Shown here: piece by piece, positions 30,906 to 42,573 of the stretch
Layout of the letters: each line of letters opens with the position of its first letter
How positions within the stretch are numbered: the stretch's first letter is position 1
NCBI GenBank assembly: GCA_020186115.1
Contig: WSYJ01000130.1
Span: forward strand, 1-64,000
Reading direction: 5' to 3'
From: Histomonas meleagridis
Taxonomy: Eukaryota; Parabasalia; Tritrichomonadida; Dientamoebidae
Length of the DNA stretch: 64,000 bases
Translations under genes and position numbers: made by a program
The notes under the pieces: generated by a model
The model's database searches: none
Told to the model about the DNA's origin: nothing
The model's input: only the letters and a program-made list of their open reading frames with translations

Positions 30906-32395
30906 AACGAAATTAGTCCCTTGGGAACGTTAACATTAAAAATTGTGCAACTTAATGTATCAATAAGCAAACATTAAAAATCGACACCTTTTTTTTTTTG
31001 TAAACTAAAAGGCATCATACTCATTATGATTTGGAAATTGAATCAAAAAATTTTTTTTATTGATTTCAATCAATGAGCTTATTCTGCATTATGTTTATCA
31101 CTTTACTATATACAATTTTTTATTTGAATCGTTAGTCATTTCATAATCAAGTAATGCACTTGAGTTTCAGAATCAAGTAACACAAGTTATTTTATATTGA
31201 CACTTTCTAACTCAACTTAAAAGATTTGATTGTTTTTCCTTTGAACTTTTGGTGAACCTATGATGAGTTTATTAAATTTTAATAAACTCAAATTTGTTAT
31301 TACATTGAAAAACTTTTTCAAAATATTTGCAGAGCATATTATATTCTATTTCCAAGTATTAATATCAATTTTATTCATCATTAATAATTACATTTAATAT
31401 GTTTATATGAAATATTTTACAAATGGATCATGTGATAACATTCTGTCAATCTTCATTCAAGAAACCATAAATGTGAAGATGAACATTTTTTATCAAATAG
31501 ATATATCTATTACGAAAATTTTCGTTTTAGTTAAATGGTTATTTTCATTCACAAAAACATTTGAACTGTTTTCAATGTTAGATGAAGTTTTTCAATCGAT
31601 ACATGACAAAACCGGCCGACCACACGAACATTTGAGGAAAACTCAATTGATTTTTGTTTTTGTTTTTTCTCAAATTATTTATCGTTCAATAACCGTCAAA
31701 CTGAGGACGTTTGTTAACAGTACGCTGAGTTTCTTCATAAAATGTAAAGATAATTAATGATACGAATTTCTTGCTTAAATAAATTCAATAAGGGTAATGA
31801 AAGATTGCAATAATCTTAAATAATTAAAACAATTTTTTTTAATTTCCAATTTCGGTAATATTTCTCATTAATCATTTCCATATTAGAAAATCAAAACTTT
31901 ATTTTACAAGCAGAAAAACCACATTAAAACGAGTTATAGGATGGTAATTATTCAGAATGTGTATTCAGAACATTTTTTTTTAATGTTTAAGTAAAATTTT
32001 ACATAAGTTTGAGCAAAGAAACATTAATGCATGAAGCACAATTAATTATATCTCAAGAAATTCTATTTTTCCGATAAAGTTTGTCCAATTATCGTTGGCC
32101 ATGAAAGCTCGCTTCCTGCGGCTGATCGTTTTTGAAAGGTATAAACGGTTAAACAATGAAAGTTATCTTTCACATCAGAAAACACAACGGTGTCCGAAAC
32201 AACACCGGTTAAAAGTATAGAAATGTCTGTGAAACCACACAAAAAGAACAGCCATTCAATTTATAGTGGGAAATTGAAGTTTTGCATAGTTTATTTTAAC
32301 ATCATCAGAAATAATTGTGTCACAACCTGTCAAACACCTTTGAAAATTAACTTTTAAATTTTGGTGATGTATAAATTCGCCATCATTTTTTTGCT
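30906..32395. other. Long AT-rich spacer with an uncertain small frame
   Basis: About 1.5 kb. A 116-codon frame at 31407-31757 has ordinary AT-rich composition and no recognisable domain; I do not treat it as a gene. AACGGT occurs at 32144-32149, about 250 bases before the ubiquitin-like gene, with a second GGTTAA near 32207. Otherwise nothing. Confidence 0.4.
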
Positions 32396-32881
32396 ATGTC
32401 CATGATACACATTACAATTGCAGACATCTCATCACATAATGAAAAGGTAATAGAACTTCGTGAAACTGATAGTGTAGCGGATCTTGATACTCTACTTTCA
32501 ATTGATCATTCACATAAATGGATCTTTAATGGACAAATTTTGTCACAAGCTTTTTCCCTCCAATTTTATGGGATCAAAAACGGAGATCGCATATATTTAT
32601 ATAACTCCAATTTCAAAAACATCCAAAATAAAGAAGCAACGTATTTTCAAAAGTTCAGAAAAAATAAACCAATTGACGAAATACTTAAAATCAAAGACAT
32701 ACTTTATCAGAGAATTGAAGGAAATTACCATAGCAACAGAAAATTGATAAAAGCATACAATAATTTCGAAGAACCGGAAGAAGAAAATTCACAGACAACA
32801 AAAATCACAGAGATTACGGCAACTGGTCCATCAACAGAAAACCTACCTCTTCTTTGGCAGTGCCAACCCGCAAAGAATTAA
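32396..32881 (+). CDS. Small protein with N-terminal ubiquitin-like domain
   Basis: 161 residues. Residues 1-75 have the shape of a ubiquitin fold: MIHITIADIS strand, charged loop, then KWIFNGQILSQAFSLQFYGI followed by KNGDRIYLY, which parallels the ubiquitin stretch of IFxGKxL..TLxDYxIxxGxTIxLV. The rest is charged and probably unstructured (EEPEEENSQTTKITEITAT), ending LLWQCQPAKN without a diglycine, so it is not a conjugated modifier but a domain protein. Similar families are common in trichomonads, as far as I know. Start: first ATG; a second Met follows two codons later. Partners are unknown. Confidence 0.6.
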   Translation: MSMIHITIADISSHNEKVIELRETDSVADLDTLLSIDHSHKWIFNGQILSQAFSLQFYGIKNGDRIYLYNSNFKNIQNKEATYFQKFRKNKPIDEILKIKDILYQRIEGNYHSNRKLIKAYNNFEEPEEENSQTTKITEITATGPSTENLPLLWQCQPAKN

Positions 32882-34453
32882 TAAATTGTTTGGTATTTTG
32901 TAATTATTGACCTTTTGAATAAATAAATTATTGCATTCAATTCAATTTTTGTTAGAAAGCTTTCTGAGAAGCTTCTCAATTTTTGGTTTAATAATTTGAT
33001 CCAAAAATCCATATGGATAAACCATTGAATATCTCAATCGAAAGTATTAAAAAAAATCTATAAATTTATGGCAATGAATTTTTCATAATTGAATTGATTC
33101 AAATTTCAAATATTTCAAATTTTCGTAACATTTGCACAATTATTTTTTCATCAAAAACACAAATTTTCGCATAATATTTCATGATTTCTAATTATTATTA
33201 AAATTTAATATTTAACTATGATGCGTAATAAAAATTGCTCACTAATTATTATGAGTAATGTAATGAATATGAAGAAAATCATATTTGTCCGAGATGTTTC
33301 TCATTGTATCGAACCACTACTTTTTGAATTCATAATCGTACAACTTATCATGAGCTCAGAATTCGCTATCAAAAGGTGGTTATTCGAATTTACGATAACA
33401 GGAAGCTCATCTCCAAAATCTGTCACTTTTTCGAATAGATTTTGAATTGAATGGTTTATCATAACAGATAGCTTCAAAAGTTCGAGTTTGGCCAAACATG
33501 TGAAGCCGTTGTAAAAAACACAAAAAATTGAGATGATATAATGAGAAAACACATTACAAAATTTAGCGTTCAAGAAAAGTTTTTTCAAATTAACACTTTA
33601 ATTCTGATTTCTGGTCCTAGTTGGTTGCATTATAATAACTATTTTCACTCAATCCTTCCAAGCTTAAAACATACATATATATATATATATATTTCTCTTA
33701 AAAGCACTTTATTTTTAGTTTTTCTGTGTTGCATTTTATCTGGAATCAAGTTAGATAAAAAATTATCGCAATCACATCAAATGTTTTCGAATCTGGACAA
33801 AAACTCAGTGATAGCTTTGTTCTACCGATTTCAGAAACACAAATCTTTTTGCAAAAAAAAAATAATCAACTTAATTAAGTTGAACATTATCCTTTTTTAT
33901 CATATTAAGCTTAGTATTTCTGGATCCGCACCTCTCAGCTCATCATGAAACTCTTTTTTTCTCTATTGGATTTGATTTTGTGATTAGATCTTTTTTAAAA
34001 AAAATCATAAAAATCATTTTGTTAATCTCTCCTCTTCATAAGGTCTCGTTTATTCTCACTTATATCGCATTATTATTTATCTCAAAAGCTCAGGGAGAAG
34101 AAAAAAAATCAAAAACTTAATATTTGCTAATGAAAACATAAAACTATCGTCATTCTGAAATTTCTATCGTTTGTCTATGGATTTTTGGTGCACTTCCAGT
34201 ATTATACAAATTTTGGTTATAACTTAACTCTATTGATTTTAACATCAGCTCCAAATTAAACAGAATCAAATGACAAAATTTATTCTCGGAATAACCTGAG
34301 TTTAAGTAAAAGTTTCATCTATTTAAAGATTTTCATTTAGCCATTAGCGAGAGGACTCAGTCCTTCATTCCTTTTGTTCCTATCGACGCTTGCGCTCTTC
34401 TTCTTCTTCAATTCCTCACACATGATGGATTTACTAGCGCTGCTCTCTTTAAA
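32882..34453. other. Non-coding AT-rich stretch with a TA microsatellite
   Basis: About 1.57 kb. Overlapping frames at 33218-33445, 33301-33588 and 33541-33948 conflict with each other and show no domain. A TA-dinucleotide run lies at about 33668-33690. No gene supported. Confidence 0.45.
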
Positions 34454-35476
34454 TCAAATGAAAACGAAATAAAATTGTAACTGCTCACGTCCATCTGATC
34501 CTAATTCCCTTTCAGTGTAGTAGAACAATGTATTGTTTGTGTTCAAAATCGCTGTCAGAAGATACGAAATTAACGGAGTGTAAAAAGTGCGACCACCGGA
34601 GTTTTTGAATATGAATTCGATGATTTTCCCTTCATTCGATTCTATCGTTGGGAAACCTTTCTGCGAACACTTTATTATCATAAAAATTTAAAGATATTCA
34701 ATTGATATTTCTGTTAAATTTTATATTATTTTTCTCGCAAATATGAAACAGTTCTTCATTTCCACCTGCAACTGCATATTTACATGTGTTTTCTACATTT
34801 GAGCCATTCATAAGTAAATATTTAAAACATTTAATAGATGAAAAAAATGCTGCAAAATCAATTAATGTAACATTTTTTTCATTAATAAATGAACATCTTT
34901 CATAAAGTGATGGTTCAATTGTCTGATTAAAATCAAAATCATTTTGTGATGATATTTCTTGAAGTTTTTATATTTCATCATTTCGAATTATTTTTGAGAT
35001 TTCATTTGGATTAACTCCTTCTTCAATTGACCTCTAATGTAATTCCCAATCATTCTTTGAAAGTTCGTTTTGGTTCAAAAGGAAATCAGGTAAACAATGT
35101 ATAAAATACAAATTTTTTCTTCTTGAATTCATTTTTTGGATTCTTGTGATTCTATTGTTGATAGATACCATGATAAAATATTTCTTGTTTTAATATTTTC
35201 TTCTTTACCTTCTAATGCTTTTAAATATAAAAAATAAATATTTGCTTCTTTCATTTGCAATAAAAATGATTCATAAACGAAATTACATATTAGAAGATTA
35301 AAAGAAAATGGATAAAAGGAATCTAATAATTCTAATGTAGATTGAACAATTCCTTCTATATTATCCCCATTTGATTTCCAAATGAATATTTTGTAAATAT
35401 TGTATTTTTTGGTTCCAAATGATCCGTTCCGATAAGACACCAGAAGAGAGAGAAAAGAAAGAAATTCAGATGGCAT
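34454..35476 (-). pseudogene. Broken DUF3447/ankyrin-type gene
   Basis: The first 115 codons (35129-35476) form the helical N-terminus of this large trichomonad family (MPSEFLSFLSLLVSYRNG..., FNLLICNFVYESFLLQ). A stop follows at about 35130. Further down, in shifted frames with more stops, the family core is readable: LYERCSF, LIDFAAFFSSIKCFKYLLMN and KYAVAGGNEELFHICE (about 34735-34920). The last piece (34454-34681) keeps KCSQKGFPTIESNEGK. Family members are normally 400-600 residues with terminal ankyrin repeats; none is readable here, so the gene is both interrupted and truncated. Confidence 0.8.
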
Positions 35477-35675
35477 ATCTTAAATAATACACATGATTAA
35501 AAACAAAACTTTGAGAACTTGCCAATAAAATGTCATTTTAGCTTTACACTTGGAAATGTGTCTTGCAAAATTACCATACTTATATATTTTCATATTATTT
35601 GTGAATACCTCAAAAGCACTCTAATGTTCGTTTTAATGCTTGTGATCAAATATAGAAAAAAACGACGAAAAATTT

Positions 35676-36764
35676 TTACTTATAAGAAAAAAGCGCAAAT
35701 AATAGTATTAAAGGAACCCACACAATGAAGTACTTCCACTTGAAACCATTTCGCTGTTCTTTGGTTTCAATTGTATTTATTTTGATATCAAAATCAAATT
35801 TTGCAGGGTAAACAATTTTTTTGCATTGTGGAATTGCATCCAGTTTTGTTGGAGCTACAATACATTCATTAACTTTTTCGAAATATTTCATTTTCTTTAT
35901 AAATGGAGATAACGAATCATAAATATCAATTATACTTGCTTTATCACTTACTGTTTGAAATATATCCATCGCAGTATATCCATAAGATATGCCAGGAATA
36001 TATTCTTGAATGGAAAATTTGTATAATGACATTTCAACATTAGCTATAAATTCGAAATACTTGACACATTCAGTTTGGATTGGTATGCATTTGCCATAGC
36101 ATGAAGAAAGAAGTTTGGCTATTTTTGCAATCAAGAATGTTTTTTCTGGCTTTTTGATTGTAGCAGTTGCAATGACTGCATGAATATAAAACGTGTCAAT
36201 GTAATTGGACAAAGCCTTAACTTTACTTTTCGGAACAAAATTTGAAAACTCGACATGATAAAATTCGAATAATTTATCACATATACTACGTGCACAAGTA
36301 ATGTTTGAAATAAATGCACCAATGTCATCGAGAGAGTTAAGTTTCATTGAAGAGACTTCATTTAGCAAATTAATAATAATGTTATATCCCATGCAAAATA
36401 TATCAAAATCAATCATATTATATGAAACATTCGACTTCTTGGCACTAGACCATGTAAAAGCTATATTCGCACCATCTGCAGTAATGTCTATTTCGTTTGT
36501 GGTGATTTTTAATAATTTTATATAATATGCAAACAATGGCCAACTTTCTCTTGGAAGCTTCTTTTTAGATGTTATGTACATACGAATTTTATCCAACCTG
36601 ATAAGATTTTTAGAAAAAAAATTATTAATATCAATATTGTGTGTAATCGTAAAGTAATTAAAAAGAAGTTTCCCAGGACGAACAATAGATGTTACAAGTG
36701 GCATAAATGGAATTCTTGGTGGACTTTTTACTGTGAAATTGATAAATATTGGATCCATCTTCAT
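35676..36764 (-). CDS. Tail-anchored protein, possibly BRO1-like
   Basis: About 362 residues from the chosen ATG (36764; another Met is two codons on). The frame is open further upstream without ATG, and TCATTTGC, an initiator-like sequence, lies directly before the ATG. Most of the protein is helical; pairs such as ICDKLFEFYHVEFSNF and YNIIINLLNEVSSMKL, followed by ANVEMSLYKFSIQEYIPGISYGYTAM (given here as two overlapping blocks), are placed as in BRO1 domains (Alix/Bro1, Rhophilin). It ends in a single hydrophobic segment, WKYFIVWVPLILLFALF, before SYK, so it is tail-anchored. The BRO1 reading is weak; unknown helical tail-anchored protein is the safe description. Confidence 0.6.
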   Translation of the reverse strand: MKMDPIFINFTVKSPPRIPFMPLVTSIVRPGKLLFNYFTITHNIDINNFFSKNLIRLDKIRMYITSKKKLPRESWPLFAYYIKLLKITTNEIDITADGANIAFTWSSAKKSNVSYNMIDFDIFCMGYNIIINLLNEVSSMKLNSLDDIGAFISNITCARSICDKLFEFYHVEFSNFVPKSKVKALSNYIDTFYIHAVIATATIKKPEKTFLIAKIAKLLSSCYGKCIPIQTECVKYFEFIANVEMSLYKFSIQEYIPGISYGYTAMDIFQTVSDKASIIDIYDSLSPFIKKMKYFEKVNECIVAPTKLDAIPQCKKIVYPAKFDFDIKINTIETKEQRNGFKWKYFIVWVPLILLFALFSYK

Positions 36765-36772
36765 GCAAATGA
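36765..36772 (-). promoter_or_regulatory. Inr-like initiator of the tail-anchored protein gene
   Basis: Minus-strand TCATTTGC immediately before the ATG at 36764, fitting the trichomonad TCA-type initiator and arguing for this start. Confidence 0.45.
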
Positions 36773-37202
36773 CCCAATTTTTACAGGAAAAATTTTTTCT
36801 CAAAATCAGACGTTTGCAGTCAAAATATACGGTTGGCAAAAATTATTTTGTGAGATGAAATGAATCCGAAGTTAAGTTTTGTCAATTTCCAAACAGAGAT
36901 TCACAAATTGTCCCAACCGTTTGAGATGGCATGATTCCGAAATTCTTCCCCTACATGTACATGTACAACGCTCTCGCCTGAATTCGGTTCACATTCATAT
37001 GACTCTGTCTGTTCTTCAAATTGCATTCCATCTCGTAAAATTGTATTCCCATTCCATTAACTCCAAATTGAGCGCTATTTTCGTGTAAGCGCTTCGTTCC
37101 CTATTTTTCCACCCCTTCATTGCTGGTATATCCATGTCCAGCTTATTAATGAAAAAAAGAATATTATTACAATTTGTCACTGCAAATATACAGGAGATTT
37201 CC

Positions 37203-37490
37203 TCAAACTGGTAAAACAAACATATCCTAGTGAATTTTTTAATGTTTAATAAATATCTATAAACATATGAATAAAAATATGCTTCCAAATTGAGAAAAAA
37301 ATATTCAGATCAAAATGGAAATTTCGATATCATTTTTCCCAAAATATATATTTTTGAATACTAATCTTATTTATTTTTGATGTATATTCTATTTTATAAA
37401 TGGCAATTCATGGGGTCTGAAGGATAATTTTTTTTCAATTTTCTTCATTTTTTTCCTCACTTTTTTTTGATTCTATCTCAAAAGTTCTTA
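37203..37490 (+). repeat. Dispersed repeat, copy A
   Basis: About 290 bp similar to 39133-39425: shared runs include GATCAAAATGGAAATTTCGA, AAAATATATATTTTT, TTATTTTTGATGTATATT and ATTTTATAAATGG, in the same order with similar spacing. Copy A ends about 110 bases before the uL15 gene. Confidence 0.75.
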
Positions 37491-37602
37491 TGCATCTTTA
37501 ATCTAAAATTATTATCGAAAAAATATTTCAGGATTTGAGCACTCAATATTTTACATCACATTTCATCAGGCGGTTTGGGGGTTTGGCCATCCCTTTTGCA
37601 GA

Positions 37603-38052
37603 ATGCCAACTCGCTTTAAGAAGTCAAGGAAGCTTCGTGGTCAGGAATCAATGGGTTACGGACGTGTTGGAAAGCACAGGAAGTCACCAGGTGGTTGTGG
37701 TAATGCAGGTGGTCAACACCATCAAAGAACATGGTTCGACCGCTATCACCCAGGATACTTCGGTAAAGTTGGTATGCGCCGTCTTCATGTTTTCAAATGC
37801 CGTGAATGGGAACCAATCATCAATATTGACAAACTTTGGACATTAGTTCCAGAAGAAGTTCGCAATCAAGCTGCTTCTAAAAAGCAAGGCGATGCAGTTC
37901 CAGTCATTGATTGCGTTGCCAATGGCTATTTCAAGGTTGTTGGTCGTGGTGAACTCCCACAAATTCCATTAATTGTTCGTGCTAAAGATTTCTCACAATC
38001 TGCCGAAAGAAAGATCAAAGCTGCTGGAGGTGCATGCGAAAAAGTCAAGTAA
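37603..38052 (+). CDS. Ribosomal protein uL15 (eukaryotic L27a/L28)
   Basis: A 149-residue cytosolic large-subunit protein of normal length. Family landmarks: [14 protein letters not shown], the glycine-rich [45 protein letters not shown], and the C-terminal [20 protein letters not shown] with KIKAAGG. The ATG at 37603 gives the conserved N-terminus; an overlapping frame starting at 37535 is a shadow. CCATCCCTTTTGCAGA precedes the ATG; CCTTT-type motifs are described near trichomonad transcription starts, but here this is only a suggestion. Codon use is richer in GC than in surroundings. Confidence 0.97.
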   Translation: MPTRFKKSRKLRGQESMGYGRVGKHRKSPGGCGNAGGQHHQRTWFDRYHPGYFGKVGMRRLHVFKCREWEPIINIDKLWTLVPEEVRNQAASKKQGDAVPVIDCVANGYFKVVGRGELPQIPLIVRAKDFSQSAERKIKAAGGACEKVK

Positions 38053-38159
38053 ACATCATTCCTAAAATAAATTTCCATAAGTTATTTTGAATTCTAAAAC
38101 TAAAAAGGATGCATATAAAAAAAAAATAGAATACAAACATTCAGAATATTATGAATAAA

Positions 38160-38540
38160 TCAATGTCTTTCTTATTTTTGTTGTTGTCTTTTGAAAATTC
38201 ATTAAAGATTATGTAACAATTATATATTAAACAATATTGTATTATCAGATACATTTACAAATCCATATTCAGTTACTACAATTGTAATTTATGCATTTTA
38301 TTATTGTTCTAAATTGACAACTGTTCTCATTGGTGAAAATGTAATAGCAATTGGAGATTATGCATTTTATTGTGAGTGATATAACATTAGAACTTTTATT
38401 GTTCTAATTTAACAACAATTATCATTGTAGAAAATGCAAAAACGATTGAAACTTTACCATTTTCTGGTTGTAATAATATGACATTTGTTTATTTTACAGG
38501 TTATGAATCACCAATTGTTAAATATTTAACAAAAACAGGA
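38160..38540 (+). pseudogene. BspA-like leucine-rich-repeat remnant
   Basis: Plus-strand reading with stops and frame changes gives typical BspA (LRR_5) phrases: SVTTIVIYAFYYCSKLTTV, LIGENVIAIGDYAFY, then FSGCNNMTFVYFTGYESP. These are two to three repeats of the family pattern 'I-x-x-x-AFxxCxxLxxVxIxxxVxxIG'. No start or end is intact. Confidence 0.75.
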
Positions 38541-38572
38541 AAATATTTTATGACCACATTTCGTTCTCTTAT

Positions 38573-38862
38573 TAAAGTGTTAAATCCATTGGTCCTCATC
38601 TTCCAATATCATTTTATTAAATTCGCTGTCTTCGTGGTTTCCTCCCTTATTTGATGATGTATTATTTACATTTGAGCACGATTTTGTTTTCGTTGTTTGT
38701 TTCTTATTTATCTTCAACAGAAATATTAAGGAAACATAAGATTCACCAAATAACAAAAATGTTTGTCCTTATTAAATTAATAAATAAATAAAAAAATTAT
38801 TTTGTTCTTAAAATATGTTTATTTATATCTGACTTATAAACTTTTCTTCTTTGATGAAATTA
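38573..38862 (-). pseudogene. Copied 3' ends of minus-strand BspA-like genes
   Basis: 38573-38740 resembles the last codons of the gene at 44162-46213 (shared GGTCCTCATCTTCC, GATTTTGTTTTCGTTGTTTG), and 38745-38862 resembles 40339-40455, the 3' end of the other BspA-like gene (shared AAAATATGTTTATTTATATC). So the tail and the downstream flank of two different paralogues are joined here, facing the plus-strand remnant. Confidence 0.7.
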
Positions 38863-39132
38863 TCGCAATATTTTCCTAATGTTCTAATTTGGTCACGCCA
38901 AAATGCACTAAAATAAAGTTTTCAATGATATGTTCACACTATCAGGAATTTTGCAAAATGATGAAGCCACGGTTATCATTTGGTGAAAGGATACATTTTT
39001 GCAACTTACATGTATTAATTGATCATTTTAATATATTTTTTCGTGCATGTTGCTCAATTTTATATTCAGAGAAGGAAGATATTCTCATTTTTTTTCTGTT
39101 ATTTTTAGATATGGTCTTTTAGACAAAGGTAC

Positions 39133-39425
39133 CCAAACTGAGAAAATAAACATATTCTGATGAATTTTTTGATTTTTATTAATTCCGTATCATCACCTAA
39201 GTAAAAATCTGCTTTTAAATTGAGAAAAAGAATATAAAGATCAAAATGGAAATTTCGAGATCAATTTCTTCAAAATATATATTTTTCAAGTCCAATATTA
39301 ATTATTTTTGATGTATATTATATTTTATAAATGGTAGTTCTTGAAATCTTAAGGATGATTTTTTTCATTCAAATTTCTTCATTTTATTATTACTTTATTT
39401 TAAATCTTATCTAAAAAGTTCTATC
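39133..39425 (+). repeat. Dispersed repeat, copy B
   Basis: Second copy of the repeat at 37203-37490, diverged but collinear. It lies just before a fragment of a BspA-type membrane tail. Confidence 0.75.
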
Positions 39426-39459
39426 TATGAAGATAAAGGATTGAAAAATAAGGAAAACA

Positions 39460-39700
39460 AGAAATTTTTGTTATTGATATTGTAATTGTTTGTGTTATAA
39501 TTCTGTTAATTATTTCGCTTCTTATAATCATTTTAATTCGTCATGATCACGCTAAACGATATATTATTATAAGTAATCAAGAAAATTCAAATAAAAATGC
39601 AAGCAATAACAATATTAACACAGAAAACGTTATAAAATTCTCTACTATTGAAGAAGATCCATTTGAAAAAGATTATTATGATGAAAACAATTTTAGATGA
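39460..39700 (+). pseudogene. BspA-like C-terminal membrane anchor and tail fragment
   Basis: An open frame gives a transmembrane segment (VIVCVIILLIISLLIIILI) followed by a basic stop-transfer and an Asn-rich cytoplasmic tail ending TIEEDPFEKDYYDENNFR and a stop. The ending matches NIEEDPFADDF of the copy at 40418-42573. No extracellular part is attached, so only the 3' end of a gene is left. Confidence 0.7.
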
Positions 39701-40417
39701 AAATTTAATGTTTTTATTGCATAACTATAGTAAAGTTTTTAAAAGTTTAGAATTATTATGATTGTTTGAAGCAAAGTATATGCAAATCTTTAATATATGT
39801 TAAAATATTTTAAATATTTCAAAAACTAAAAAAAATTATAAAGCAACATCCAATAGCTCATTATGCATTGATAATATGCTGAATTAAAATTGTAAGCTTT
39901 CATACATCCAGCTGACCATGGTCTATACTCAAAAAAAACTTTTATTTTATACATTGTTTGAATGATGAACGCTCATCATTTTAGGAAAACAACAAGAAAA
40001 TTATGGTAAACTTTTACATAATGATTTTATACTTCATAAATATGTTAAAAAATGCGTTCATTATATACGATGAATTAACGATATATTTGTTATTTTCATA
40101 ATAATTTACTTTTTGTCCAAACTTAAGTTATCACAGATAAAAGCAGAACTACTCAAGACGAACACTTATTTGAAATTGAAATATCTTTCTTTTGATTTTT
40201 TAAAAAAATAATGCTTTTTTACCATAGTATCTCTAAATTTCCAATTTTTTTTCTTTATTTTATTTATCATTTACATTTAGTGTTTATGATTTGGATAAAT
40301 TGGATTTACTATAATAATCATATAATAAAAAACATAAAATTTTCTAAATAACAAAAATGTTTGTATTTATTAAATTAATAAACAAATTAAAATATTTTGT
40401 ACTTAAAATATGTTTAT
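39701..40417. other. Spacer with copies of BspA 3' flank
   Basis: AT-rich. About 39800-39900 resembles 43772-43880 (shared CATTGATAATATG and TTAAAATTGTAA). About 40339-40417 belongs to the repeated 3' flank described at 38745. No gene. Confidence 0.5.
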
Positions 40418-42573
40418 TTATATCTGATTTATAAACTTTTCTTCTTTGAAATCGTCTGCAAATGGATCTTCTTCAATATTTGAATTATTAATCCCAACTG
40501 AAAATGTATTATCTATTTCATTAATTTTATTATTATTTTCATCTGAAATATTCATTTCTTCTTCATTTTGTTTTCGCTTCTTATTTTTGATATTTAATCA
40601 TAAATATTATGATTATCATTACAAATACAATAATTATTACAATTACAATAACAATTATAATGATAATTAATGCATTATTATCATTGTTTATTATTACATC
40701 TTCAATATAAGAAATATAAAAGAAATTTGAATAATAAGTAAAATATTCTGGATAATATATAATTGTATAATTATAATATATAAAATCGCTATAAATATAT
40801 TTAGTTTCAGATTCAATGAAAGTAACTGAATAAGATTTTAAGAAAGTATAATAATAAATTGATAAAGTTTTTATAAAAGATAAAGAATATGTTAAAGTAT
40901 AAGTGTTAACGAAAGTAAAATTCATCGAAAATATATCAACATAAGTATTTGAATCAAAATTATTTTTTGATTTTGTAAATGTATTTGATTTGGTAAATGT
41001 ATTACTAATTGTAAATGTATTTAATTTTGTATATGTATTTGAGTCAGTGAATGTGAGTGTTGGCGGGAGACATTCGTCAAGTGTTGTTCCCTTAGTAATT
41101 TCCATATTTCCAAATGTTTCATTTTGATATGTTTCGATTGTCATAACTAATGTCGCATTGATATTAACAAATGCATCATTTTGTATTTCTGGTGAAATTT
41201 CTCCATTAAAATAAATACATTGAAGTGATGTACAATTAGTAAATGCACATGAATTAATATATTGAACATTTTCATCAATAAAAATTCTTTCTAAATTATT
41301 ACAACTTGCAAAAGAATAATTCATAATTGAAATGACTGAATTAGGAATTGTAAATGTTTTACTTTTCATATTCGGATAACTAATAATATATATAATTTCT
41401 TTATTATATAAAACACCATCATTTTCATAATTCGAATATCCAATATTTTCTTCTGAAACATTAATAAATTGAAGTTTCGTACATTCTAAAAAATGCATTC
41501 CCAATTGAAGTAACAGAACTTGGTATATAAATATTCACAAGGTTTGTACATCCTCTGAATGCATCTGAGCCAATACTTCGGACGCCTTCATATAATGTTA
41601 TCGTTTCAAGTCCTGTACATTTATAAAATGCATTACCACCAATGCTATTACAACAGATTGTAATATTATTTAATGAAATACATTCTGCAAATGCTCCACC
41701 TCCAATTCCACCCATTAATTTATCTGGAAATTGTACAATTTCTAATTTTGGACATGATGCAAATGCTCTACTACCGATATTTTCAACTGTTTCTCCAATT
41801 ATTACTGTTGTTAACAAAGGCCATTCTCTGAATGCATTACTTTCAATCTCGCCAACATCAATAATTATAACACGTTCTGTATCATTCATATAATCTTTTG
41901 AATAATCATTGGAATCAGATATTGTGAGTGTTTTTGTCTCTTCATCATATGATTGCTTTGTGTTAACAAAAAATATAATCAATAAAATCAAAAATATTTT
42001 GAAGTTTTGTTTATTTTTATTATGAATTAAATAACTTTTATAAAAATATTTAATAATGAGAAAAGGAATATTAAATATAATTAAAAATGAAATAATATAT
42101 AGATTGTTAATTGTTGATATTAATATGTTGTAATAAAAGAATTTCCTCAATAAAATGTAAAATATTTTGACTTTATTTATTATATAAATATCAAAATAAA
42201 ATAGAATTTTCTTCAAAGAATAAATAAAGTGATTTTTAAATTTAGAAGAAGAAGTTAATTCGAAACATTTTTGAAAGATAGAAAATAAATTTGTAAATAA
42301 GTGACTTAATAAATGATAATATTTATAACTTATTTTATGAATCTTTTCATATGAGAAAAATAAAATTTTGTTATTTGAATGATTTTTGTTATTATTGAAC
42401 AGATAATGAGGATATTCGTTATAGATCTGTTGATTTGTTGTTTTATTTTTGTCTTTGATATTTATGTATTTTATATTTTTATGAAGAATATTTTCATCAT
42501 GAAATATATTGGAAATATAGTCAATAAAACGAATGCTAAAAGTCATTAATAGATATATTTCATATTTTTTCAT
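40418..42573 (-). pseudogene. BspA-like surface protein, copy 1, two frameshifts
   Basis: N-terminal frame from ATG 42573 (MKKYEIYLLMTF) to about 41490, then a second frame to 40581, then a third to the tail ending at 40418. About 200 hydrophobic/Asn-rich residues lead to a signal-like segment (FKIFLILLIIFFVNTKQS), then LRR_5 repeats (for example SIGSDAFRGCTNLVNIYIP), a Thr/Ser-rich stalk with many N-T-F-T repeats, a transmembrane helix and the tail NIEEDPFADDF. Against copy 2 there is one extra T in a run at about 41491, and the second break is at the membrane segment near 40590. Type I surface proteins of this family are thought to aid adherence. The first break may be a sequence error. Confidence 0.8.

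Noticed and set aside
31407..31757. 116-codon plus-strand frame with ATG
   Set aside because: Composition like the surrounding spacer, no domain, no initiator; could be chance.
33218..33948. Three overlapping frames on both strands
   Set aside because: Mutually exclusive, no recognisable motifs; one covers a TA microsatellite.
40446..40670. 74-codon plus-strand frame over the tail of BspA copy 1
   Set aside because: Antisense shadow of the copy 1 cytoplasmic tail (NIEEDPFADDF) in a low-complexity region.
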